Source of the DNA: Planctomycetota bacterium
GTDB lineage: Bacteria; Planctomycetota; UBA11346
NCBI GenBank assembly: GCA_024641365.1
Contig: JAHEDF010000052.1
Span: 1 to 13,065 of the forward strand
DNA length: 13,065 nucleotides
Direction: 5' to 3'
Position 1 is the first letter of the stretch; each line of letters starts with the position of its first letter. Position numbers and translations under genes: made by a program. Positions 1 to 6,893 of this stretch are shown here, in pieces. A model generated the notes under the pieces. The model was not told the DNA's origin. It saw only the letters and a list, made by a program, of their open reading frames with translations, and made no database searches.

Positions 1-291
1 GAGGAAAGCTGTGCTTTTTTTCAATAACCACAGGATTTCCACCTTGGTATTTCTCCGTTTCTCCGGTCCTCCATGTAAGTGTCTTATTATTTAGGATATA
101 GTGAGCCGGAATTGGTATAAATAGCAGTCAACATTAGCACATTATAATCAACTCTCGGTAATTTCGTTGCTTATTTTTAGGGCAATGACCAAGTGTATAG
201 GACCATCTTAGAACCACGGTCCTAAGATGGTCATGTATATTTTGCCGTTGTGCCTTCGCTGCAAACGTATGCAGCCCTTTCTTGCCCATGG
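1..291. other. Left-edge non-coding region
   Basis: No coding frame with credible features was found here. At 5-21 a tiny 5-bp stem (AAAGC/GCTTT, 3-nt loop) is followed by a run of T. It could be a weak terminator of a + strand gene lying left of the window, but the stem is too short to call. The notable element is the inverted repeat at 201-232, annotated separately. The segment is AT-rich and lies downstream of the aldo/keto reductase, which is read leftwards. Confidence 0.6.
201..232. repeat. Perfect 11-bp inverted repeat, 10-nt loop
   Basis: The arms GACCATCTTAG (201-211) and CTAAGATGGTC (222-232) are perfect reverse complements around a 10-nt loop. The structure lies about 60 bp past the stop of the leftward aldo/keto reductase gene, so it could stabilise or end that transcript. 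However, no T-run follows the stem on either strand, so it is not a textbook intrinsic terminator. An alternative pairing of GGACC (200-204) with GGTCC (218-222) is possible. It could equally be a protein-binding palindrome or a relic of a small repeat element. Confidence 0.75.
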
Positions 292-1281
292 TTAAGTGCT
301 AGCACATATCGCATCGATAGCCTGTAATTCTTCTGCTGTAAAATGTAAGTTTTGAATACAGACAACATTTTGTTGGACTTGCTCAGGAGCACTTGCACCA
401 ATTAACACCGAGGTCACGCGCGCATCTTTTAGCACCCACGACAAGGCCATTTGCGCCATGGTTTGTCCGCGACTTTTTGCAATTTCATTTAATTGTCGGA
501 CTTTCCCAATAACTGCTTCCGTTACAGCCCCACGTCCAATACCACCATTTCCTGGATCGGCAGCAGCACGCGAACCAGGTGGAATTCCATTTAAATAACG
601 ATCGGTTAAAATGCCTTGTGCCAATGGCGAAAAAACAATGACGCCAACGCCTTCTTTTCCCGCAGTTGGCAATACAGTTTGTTCAACACCGCGTTCAAAT
701 AAATGATAGCGTGGTTGATGAATAGTAATTGGCGCCCAGCCACGTTGTTTGGTTATTGCCACCGCTTCACTAAAACGCGGATCGGGATAGTTACTAATGC
801 CAGCATACAGCGCCTTGCCTTGCCGTACGATATCTTCAAGTGCGCCAATGGTTTCCTCGAGCGGCGTATCTGGATCAGGGCGATGCGAATAAAATATATC
901 AAGATGGTCTAACTTTAATCGTTTGAGAGATTGTTCACATGATTGAATTAATGATTTACGGCTACCCCATTCACCATACGGCCCTGGCCACATCCGATAA
1001 CCAGCTTTTGAACTAATTACTAATTCCTCACGCGGAAATTGATTCACAATATTGCCAAATAATTCCTCACTAGCTCCGGCTGGCCGACCATAATTATTTG
1101 CAAAATCAAAATGCGTAATGCCAACATCAAAAGCCGCTTTAAAAATTGCAAAGCTCGCTTCTTCAGCACGGTAACTGCCGATAGCCTGCCACCCACCTAA
1201 GCTAACTGCCGGTAATAACAAACCTGATCGGCCACAACGACGGTACTGCATGTGGTCATAACGATCGACAGCAAAAGACAT
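292..1281 (-). CDS. Aldo/keto reductase, L-glyceraldehyde 3-phosphate reductase (YghZ/Gpr)-like
   Basis: A cytoplasmic NADPH-dependent aldo/keto reductase of 329 aa, expected to reduce small aldehydes or methylglyoxal-like compounds. The catalytic tetrad is visible as Asp59 and Tyr64 (in HFDFANNYG), Lys92 (SSKAG) and His133 (FYSHRPD). The segment GYRMWPGPYGEWGSRK and the following SLKRLKLDHLDIFYSHRPD closely resemble E. coli YghZ (about 346 aa), which reduces L-glyceraldehyde 3-phosphate. I chose the ATG at 1281 because GGAG (1288-1291) sits 6 nt upstream of it; the adjacent ATG at 1284 would have only 3 nt. The open frame extends to 1335, but those extra residues (Cys/Pro/Ser-rich) look non-native. 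A third Met at 1251, just before the conserved YRRCGRSG, is possible. The gene is transcribed away from the cstA-like gene. The substrate is inferred from family resemblance only. Confidence 0.9.
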   Translation of the reverse strand: MSFAVDRYDHMQYRRCGRSGLLLPAVSLGGWQAIGSYRAEEASFAIFKAAFDVGITHFDFANNYGRPAGASEELFGNIVNQFPREELVISSKAGYRMWPGPYGEWGSRKSLIQSCEQSLKRLKLDHLDIFYSHRPDPDTPLEETIGALEDIVRQGKALYAGISNYPDPRFSEAVAITKQRGWAPITIHQPRYHLFERGVEQTVLPTAGKEGVGVIVFSPLAQGILTDRYLNGIPPGSRAAADPGNGGIGRGAVTEAVIGKVRQLNEIAKSRGQTMAQMALSWVLKDARVTSVLIGASAPEQVQQNVVCIQNLHFTAEELQAIDAICAST

Positions 1282-1613
1282 CATAAGCTCCAAAACGGTG
1301 AGCGGTGACGATGGACATGGACAGCTCTTGCTCAAGTAGCGACGTTAGCAGCTTCCATTTGTTTTATTGGTGTAAAATGGCTGCTTTTACCACATTTCTT
1401 GAGCGGTTCCAACACCAACACCTGCTCATAGCAATGCATTTTAAGCAACCGCTTATCATGCCTTTTCATGCAAACTCATGGCATCATCCGCTATGGAGTC
1501 AGCATTTTCTGCTAGGACACCTGTTTTTACCACTTCCGGTAGTTGCTTAGACGCGGTCAGCTTTAGCCTGCCGCCCTTCCACCCCACATGGGGCTTGTAT
1601 CGCTGAGGTAATA
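1282..1613. other. Divergent intergenic region (aldo/keto reductase / cstA-like)
   Basis: This 332-bp spacer separates two divergently transcribed genes, so it should hold both promoters. I could not identify a convincing -35/-10 pair for either. It contains the Shine-Dalgarno GGAG for the reductase (1288-1291), an interrupted inverted repeat (1347-1385), a small CCCC-ACAT-GGGG hairpin (1582-1593) and the Shine-Dalgarno GAGG (1605-1608) of the cstA-like gene. The small hairpin lies only 11 nt before that Shine-Dalgarno and could modulate initiation. No protein-coding sequence is supported. Confidence 0.6.
1347..1385. repeat. Interrupted inverted repeat in the divergent spacer
   Basis: AGCAG (1347-1351) plus CCATTT (1355-1360) pair with AAATGG (1375-1380) plus CTGCT (1381-1385). 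A 3-nt bulge lies on the left arm and the loop is 14 nt. TTTT overlaps the end of the right arm. It may be a regulator-binding palindrome or a leader-RNA hairpin for the cstA-like gene. No function can be assigned from sequence. Confidence 0.4.
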
Positions 1614-3716
1614 ATGCGCGTCGTACTCTCTCATTTCATGTGGATTGCCATCGGATTACTCGGTGCTGGTGCTTTGGCCGGTATGGCAATTAATAATGGT
1701 GAAACCATAAATGCCGCTTGGTTACTGACTGCTGCCATATGCTGTTATATTGTTGGGTATCGTTTTTATAGTCGCATTATTGGTGAGCGCATATTTGCAC
1801 TCAACGATAGGCGTCAAACTCCTGCCATACGTTTAAATGATGGACATGATTTTGTACCTACTCCTAAATGGGTGGCATTTGGTCATCACTTTGCGGCAAT
1901 TGCTGGTGCCGGCCCGTTAGTAGGCCCAATTTTAGCCGCGCAATTTGGCGTCCTACCTGGTGCATTATGGATTATTATTGGCGTGGTATTAGGCGGTGCC
2001 GTCCAAGACATGGTTATTTTATGCGGATCAATGCGGCGTGACGGGAAATCACTCGGTCAAATAGCACGTGACGAAATTGGGCCCTTTGCAGGTATTTTAT
2101 CTTTAGTCGCGATCGTCGGTATTATTTTAATTTTAATTGCCTTTTTAAGTTTAGTGGTGGTCAATGCACTTGCCGAATCGCCGTGGGCAACGGTCACTAT
2201 ATTAGCAACGATACCAATTGCTTTATTGATGGGTTTTTGGATGCGCTTAATTCGTCCAGGCAAAGTCATTGAAGCCAGTATTATTGGTTTAGTGTTGTTA
2301 GGGTTTTCTTTATGGCTTGGGAAATATGTCGCAGATCACGAAACGCTCCATCATACATTTACCTTTGACCGAGTAACCGTTTCCTGGGGAATTATTATTT
2401 ATGGTTTCTTCGCTGCTGTTTTGCCCGTGTGGATGCTGTTGGCTCCCCGTGATTACTTAAGCGCATTTGTTAAAATTGGCACCATTGTCTTATTAGCGGT
2501 AGGCGTGCTATTAGTATTGCCGCAACTAACAATGCCGATGGTGAATCCATTGGTCGTTGGTGATGGACTATGGGCAGAAGGCACTGGGCCAGTTGTATCC
2601 GGAAAATTATTTCCTTTCTGTTTTATCACCATTGCATGTGGGGCGATTAGTGGTTTTCATGCTTTAGTTTCCAGCGGCACCACGCCAAAGATGATCGAAA
2701 AAGAAAGCCACGCTCCCATTATCGGCTATGGTGGCATGTTAATGGAAAGTCTGGTCGCTATTTTAGCATTAATTGCCGCATGCTCGCTCCACCCTGGTAT
2801 TTATTTTGCGATGAATGTGGGATCATTTGCAACACAAACAGGTGATCCTGCTGCCGTTTCAGCAACTATTAATGGATGGATACAATCATTTAGCGCCCCT
2901 ATCACCCCCGAAATGTTAACCACAACCGCGGATCAAATCGGAGAAAAATCAGTTATCGCACGTGCCGGTGGAGCGCCAACGTTAGCCGTTGGCATGGCAC
3001 ATATTTTCAGCCAAATATTAGGCGGGTCTGGCACCATGGCATTTTGGTATCATTTTGCCATTTTATTTGAAGCCTTATTTATTTTAACAACAGTTGATGC
3101 CGGTACCCGTGTAGGTCGTTTTTTATTACAAGATTTATTAGGCCAAGTTTGGAAACCATTTGCGAATAATAATAATATGGTTGTGGTTTGTGGCGTCAGT
3201 TTACTCGTCGTTGCAGGATGGGGCTATTTTGTGTTAGCAGCTGTAGCCGATCCAAATGGAGGCGTGCGCGCCTTATTACCGCTGTTTGGTATTTCAAATC
3301 AATTATTAGCGGCGGTCGCCTTAGCAGTAGGAACGGTCATCATTATTCGCATGGGTAAGGCAAAGTGGGCATGGATGACTATAGCGCCACTTATTTGGCT
3401 CGCAGTTGTCACCTTAGATTCCGGATGGATAAAAATTACCGATCCAAATCCAGCGATTGGATTCTTAGCAAAAGCTGATCATCTGCAAAGTTTGATTGCT
3501 GCTGGTGGTTTAGACGAAGAAACCGCCAGTAAATATGCACACCTTCGTTTTAATCAGTATTTGAACGCGACTTTGTGTGGTGCTTTTATGGCTGTCATTG
3601 TTGCGATGATCGCGTTGTGCAGTCATACTGCGTGGCAACTCCTAACCGGACGTTTACCCATTAAACCAGATACGGCTCCAGAAACGACTCCGCCTAGCAG
3701 CACTGAAGCATCATAA
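1614..3716 (+). CDS. cstA: CstA/BtsT-family carbon starvation transporter
   Basis: A polytopic inner-membrane transporter of 700 aa, almost the length of E. coli CstA (701 aa). Family members take up pyruvate (BtsT, CstA) or peptides by cation symport. The family signature is clear near the N-terminus: DGHDFVPTPKWVAFGHHFAAIAG begins at about residue 76, and the GHHFAAIAGAGPLVGP core occupies 90-105. GGAVQDMVILCGSMRRDGKSLG follows, then many hydrophobic helices to about residue 680. The last 20 residues are a soluble Pro/Thr/Ser-rich tail. The ATG at 1614 is preceded by GAGG with 5-nt spacing. The small YbdD/YjiX-type gene follows 26 bp downstream, the standard partner arrangement for this family. 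Sequence alone does not separate a pyruvate from a peptide substrate. The gene symbol denotes the family, not a proven orthologue. Confidence 0.93.
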   Translation: MRVVLSHFMWIAIGLLGAGALAGMAINNGETINAAWLLTAAICCYIVGYRFYSRIIGERIFALNDRRQTPAIRLNDGHDFVPTPKWVAFGHHFAAIAGAGPLVGPILAAQFGVLPGALWIIIGVVLGGAVQDMVILCGSMRRDGKSLGQIARDEIGPFAGILSLVAIVGIILILIAFLSLVVVNALAESPWATVTILATIPIALLMGFWMRLIRPGKVIEASIIGLVLLGFSLWLGKYVADHETLHHTFTFDRVTVSWGIIIYGFFAAVLPVWMLLAPRDYLSAFVKIGTIVLLAVGVLLVLPQLTMPMVNPLVVGDGLWAEGTGPVVSGKLFPFCFITIACGAISGFHALVSSGTTPKMIEKESHAPIIGYGGMLMESLVAILALIAACSLHPGIYFAMNVGSFATQTGDPAAVSATINGWIQSFSAPITPEMLTTTADQIGEKSVIARAGGAPTLAVGMAHIFSQILGGSGTMAFWYHFAILFEALFILTTVDAGTRVGRFLLQDLLGQVWKPFANNNNMVVVCGVSLLVVAGWGYFVLAAVADPNGGVRALLPLFGISNQLLAAVALAVGTVIIIRMGKAKWAWMTIAPLIWLAVVTLDSGWIKITDPNPAIGFLAKADHLQSLIAAGGLDEETASKYAHLRFNQYLNATLCGAFMAVIVAMIALCSHTAWQLLTGRLPIKPDTAPETTPPSSTEAS

Positions 3717-3717
3717 A

Positions 3718-3742
3718 CATCCTAAGCATCCTAAGCATCCTA
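3718..3742 (+). repeat. 2.8 copies of the 9-mer CATCCTAAG between cstA and its partner gene
   Basis: CATCCTAAG occurs at 3718-3726 and 3727-3735, followed by a partial copy, CATCCTA, at 3736-3742. The array fills almost the whole 26-bp gap and abuts the ATG of the downstream gene. It occupies the place where a Shine-Dalgarno would be expected, and none is present. Each unit is 9 bp, so gain or loss of a copy would not change frame but would change the spacing between the two genes. Confidence 0.9.
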
Positions 3743-3958
3743 ATGTCACCCGCGCCCGACTGCACAACAAACATAACACCTACGACAAAAAGGTCGTGGT
3801 GGCGCTCGTTTGTTGTGTTTATGCGCCGATGGTCAGGAGACGATGCTTATGAACGCTACGTAGAAGCACATCATGACCATGACCATGAGTTGTTGACCAA
3901 GCGAGAGTTCTATCGTCGCTACTTAGACAAACGCGGCAGTGGTGGGCGTTGTTGTTGA
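3743..3958 (+). CDS. YbdD/YjiX-family CstA-associated small protein
   Basis: A 71-aa protein of the short family encoded next to CstA/BtsT transporters (Pfam 'Sel_put'). The match rests on SGDDAYERYVEAH (31-43), TKREFYRRYLDKR (52-64) and the C-terminal GGRCC, which parallels the YDNYVEH...YEEFFRER...GGARCC pattern of E. coli YbdD. Work in E. coli links YbdD to CstA-dependent pyruvate uptake, so the same accessory role is inferred here. An unusual His/Asp cluster, AHHDHDHE (42-49), and the terminal Cys70-Cys71 could bind metal or be redox-active. The first 18 residues have no counterpart in the short family core. No Shine-Dalgarno precedes the ATG, so the start may be internal or rely on re-initiation from the cstA-like gene. 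Confidence 0.85.
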   Translation: MSPAPDCTTNITPTTKRSWWRSFVVFMRRWSGDDAYERYVEAHHDHDHELLTKREFYRRYLDKRGSGGRCC

Positions 3959-4004
3959 CCTGGACTTGCTGAACGAGGTATCCTCTCAACGATAGCGATT
4001 AGCC

Positions 4005-6893
4005 GTGACTGACTCTAACGACCAATCAAGTCTTGTTGCCGAAGTAACGCCCTGCCCGAAATGTGGTAAGCGTTACCGTACTGTTGGCCTATCACCAGGA
4101 ACACGCTTAACCTGTAAAATCTGTACTGAAAATTTCACCTTACAGACACTTAAAAAAGATACCGACCGACATCCGCGTCGTGCACGAGACAGCGATACCC
4201 AGGAAGATTTATTAGCGCTGCCAACGACCTCCCAAGTAATGCCGAAAACGGTAGACGATGTCCTAAGCCTCGCTAACAAATTTAGTCGCTACAACGCTTC
4301 AAAAGAAATTGGTCGCGGCGGTATGGGTGTCATATTACGTTTACATGATCAAGTCATTCGCCGCGATATAGCCATGAAGGTCATGCGGCATGATAGCGAT
4401 GCCGTTCAACGTACGCGCTTCTTGGAAGAGGCGCAAATTACTGGGCAACTGGAACATCCTAACATTGTCCCGATTCATGACATTGGATTTGATGGAAAAG
4501 GGCGCATTTATTTCACCATGAAATTAGTGAAAGGGCGCAGTCTCTCACAATTACTGGATGACATTCGTAAAAATCCTAACCTTGATGATCGCACCCACAC
4601 GCTGTCTTTTTTAGTTTCCGTATTTGTGTCATTATGTAATGCCGTCGCTTTCGCACATAGCAAAAGTGTCATCCATCGCGATTTAAAGCCTGCAAATATT
4701 ATGCTTGGTGACTTTGGTGAGGTCATGTTAATGGATTGGGGATTGGCAAAAATTAATTTCATCAAACGTGGTGAAGTGGGTGACAGCACCGCTGAAAACA
4801 ATCCGGTTACACCTGTAGAAGATGCTTCTGAAGAGCTTGTTGAAGATACGATTCACAGTTTTCGTAATGATTCTGAAGCGGAACGCACCATAGAAGGTGT
4901 CATCGCTGGCACGCCAGCATACATGTCACCTGAACAGGCGCGCGGACAAGTTAGCCGCATTGATGAACGCAGTGATATCTATTCGCTCGGTGCGATACTC
5001 TATGAAATATTAACCTTGCACCAACCAGTAAAAGGCAAAGACGTTGAAGATATTCTCAAGAAAGTTCGTGCTGGTGTCATTAAGCATCCACTCGATTTAG
5101 AATTAAAACGAAATATTCCGCCAGAATTAGCCGCAATCGCAATGAAGGCTTTGGAAAATAAACCGAAGCATCGTTATCAAAATGCTGAAAGCCTGATTCG
5201 TGATATCGAATTATTTCGTGAAGGTCGCAGCGTTAGCGCAAAAGAAGATGCCCCATGGGAAGTGATTGTTAAATTAGCGAAAAGAAATCGCGCTACCGCG
5301 GTTACTATCGCAGGCGCATTATTAGTTGTCATCATGCTTTTAATGATTAGCTATTCAGTGAATTTATCAGAACGTTTGAAGGCGGAAGCAAATTTAGCGG
5401 AATTCACTGCCGAACAAGAACGCCGACGTACTGACCAAAAACAATCCGCGCCTGCATGGGTAGAGAAAGCAATTCGTAGTGTTGATCATAAAGATTTCAT
5501 TAGCTCCATGCAGGATGTAAACCAAGCGTTGGAATATGATCGCAGTTTACCACAAGCGTATTTATTACGTGCCAAATTACATATTCTTGATGAAAAATAT
5601 GAACTAGCGGCTGAAGATCTCGATACTTATTTGAATTACCAAAATGACGACACTCACGCACAGCAACTACGAAAACTGTGTGATAATAAGGCAAATACAG
5701 AAACCGCGCGGATGTTTTTTGATGCCTTTATTGAACAAGGGGCGTCTTCATTTGCCGAAGCCATGGTCGCATCATCAGATGGTCGATTACGGGTGTATCG
5801 GCAACGGTTGGAACAGGCGTGGCCTGGCACGGGTGCTGGACTTACGCTTGAAAATGACGGCACCTGCTCACTGACTATTCATGATCGGCTGTTATCTGAT
5901 TTAACCCCAATAGCTGGCATGCCAATTAGTCGCATTGATTTATCGGGTTCACAAGTACTCGACATTCGCGTGCTAAGCGACATGCCATTAACCAATGTAC
6001 GATTAGTTGATTCGCGTATTCGTGATTTATCACCGCTTCAAGGCAAGCCGATTACGCAACTTTTCATTTCAAAATCAGAAGTATCTGACATTACTCCGTT
6101 GGCTGGCATGCCGCTAATTCAGGCTGTCATCAGTAATTCGCCGGTCTCAGATTTTAGCGCCTTAAAAGGCATGCCTATTACCGAGCTTGATTTATCAGGC
6201 ACACAATTAAATGATCTTTCAATTATTAAAACCCTACCACTTGTTGAACTCAGTTTAAATAATTTACCAATTAATAATATTGCACCGCTGAAGGGCATGA
6301 AATTAACCAGCCTTTCACTCGCTAATACTGATGTCTCAGATTTAATGCCATTACAAGGTATGCGCTTGGATACATTAATCTTAAGCGGTTCAAAAGTATT
6401 TAACACCAAACCATTGCAGGGTATGCAATTGCATGCTTTGGCACTTGATTCAACACCGATCGCGGATTTGACCAGCTTACTAGGATTACCACTCAAAGTT
6501 TTAGACATCAGCAATACCAAGGCCACCCATTTAGCAGGTCTTGCTGGCATGCCATTAGAACAATTAACTGCCAATAAAGTCCTCGTAAAAGATTTGGCAC
6601 CATTAAAAGGCATGCGACTGGTCCTTTTAGAAATCAATAACATGCCCGTCACCGACTTGCGTCCATTATCTGGAATGCCACTCAAAACTCTCGAATTATC
6701 TGGAACCAATGTCCAAGATCTCTCACCACTTGTCGACATACCATTGGAACGTTTGATATTGCCACGACGAGAAAAATTAGCTGGGTTGGACGTCATTCAA
6801 CGTATGAAATTATTACGTGAAATTGGCTATGACCCTGACAGTCGCGGTGTGGTGCCAGCATCATTCTGGAAGGCCCTGAAGGTTGAACAGTGA
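4005..6893 (+). CDS. Transmembrane Ser/Thr kinase: zinc ribbon, kinase, TPR, LRR
   Basis: A 962-aa Hanks-type Ser/Thr kinase. In order: a zinc-ribbon-like finger (Cys17, Cys20, Cys37, Cys40); a kinase domain at about 95-405; a membrane helix at about 430-451; two TPR-like units (about 487-550); and a C-terminal LRR domain (641-913). Catalytic residues appear intact: GRGGMG loop (103-108), Lys125, Glu141/142, HRDLKPAN (224-231), DWG in place of DFG (244-246) and GTPAYMSPE (302-310). The activation segment carries an acidic insert (251-301). Topology predicts finger and kinase in the cytoplasm, TPR and LRR outside. The start is GTG, 46 bp after the YbdD-like gene; no strong Shine-Dalgarno is visible, so a nearby alternative start is possible. 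The stop overlaps the next gene by 4 bp. The substrate is unknown. DWG/DLG motifs and GMPL-type LRRs recur in PVC-group kinases. Confidence 0.9.
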   Translation: MTDSNDQSSLVAEVTPCPKCGKRYRTVGLSPGTRLTCKICTENFTLQTLKKDTDRHPRRARDSDTQEDLLALPTTSQVMPKTVDDVLSLANKFSRYNASKEIGRGGMGVILRLHDQVIRRDIAMKVMRHDSDAVQRTRFLEEAQITGQLEHPNIVPIHDIGFDGKGRIYFTMKLVKGRSLSQLLDDIRKNPNLDDRTHTLSFLVSVFVSLCNAVAFAHSKSVIHRDLKPANIMLGDFGEVMLMDWGLAKINFIKRGEVGDSTAENNPVTPVEDASEELVEDTIHSFRNDSEAERTIEGVIAGTPAYMSPEQARGQVSRIDERSDIYSLGAILYEILTLHQPVKGKDVEDILKKVRAGVIKHPLDLELKRNIPPELAAIAMKALENKPKHRYQNAESLIRDIELFREGRSVSAKEDAPWEVIVKLAKRNRATAVTIAGALLVVIMLLMISYSVNLSERLKAEANLAEFTAEQERRRTDQKQSAPAWVEKAIRSVDHKDFISSMQDVNQALEYDRSLPQAYLLRAKLHILDEKYELAAEDLDTYLNYQNDDTHAQQLRKLCDNKANTETARMFFDAFIEQGASSFAEAMVASSDGRLRVYRQRLEQAWPGTGAGLTLENDGTCSLTIHDRLLSDLTPIAGMPISRIDLSGSQVLDIRVLSDMPLTNVRLVDSRIRDLSPLQGKPITQLFISKSEVSDITPLAGMPLIQAVISNSPVSDFSALKGMPITELDLSGTQLNDLSIIKTLPLVELSLNNLPINNIAPLKGMKLTSLSLANTDVSDLMPLQGMRLDTLILSGSKVFNTKPLQGMQLHALALDSTPIADLTSLLGLPLKVLDISNTKATHLAGLAGMPLEQLTANKVLVKDLAPLKGMRLVLLEINNMPVTDLRPLSGMPLKTLELSGTNVQDLSPLVDIPLERLILPRREKLAGLDVIQRMKLLREIGYDPDSRGVVPASFWKALKVEQ
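5925..6743 (+). repeat. 13 tandem 63-bp units encoding 21-residue leucine-rich repeats
   Basis: Residues 641-913 of the kinase divide into 13 consecutive units of exactly 21 residues with no insertion or deletion. The pattern is L-x-x-L-x-L-S-x-T-x-V-x-D-L-x-P-L-x-G-M-P. Partial units flank the array on both sides. DNA identity between units is low apart from the Gly-Met-Pro codons, so this is an old protein-level repeat rather than a recent DNA amplification. Such arrays form curved solenoids that bind protein or glycan ligands. Confidence 0.9.

Noticed and set aside
5..21. Terminator at the left edge
   Set aside because: A T-run is present but the stem is only 5 bp with a 3-nt loop, and no upstream gene is visible to support it.
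1282..1335. N-terminal extension of the aldo/keto reductase to 1335
   Set aside because: The Cys/Pro/Ser-rich extension does not resemble the family, and a good Shine-Dalgarno supports 1281.
3956..3958. TGA of the YbdD-like gene as a possible selenocysteine codon
   Set aside because: The product already ends in the family-typical GGRCC, and reading on gives no family-like sequence; ordinary stop is simpler.
5915..6552. Recurrent palindrome GGCATGCC (5915, 6105, 6168, 6545)
   Set aside because: It arises from the Gly-Met-Pro codons shared by the LRR units, so it is explained by the protein repeat.
6119..6796. A 225-codon antisense open frame inside the LRR region
   Set aside because: It mirrors the 63-bp-periodic LRR coding sequence, has no recognisable domain and lies wholly inside a well supported gene.
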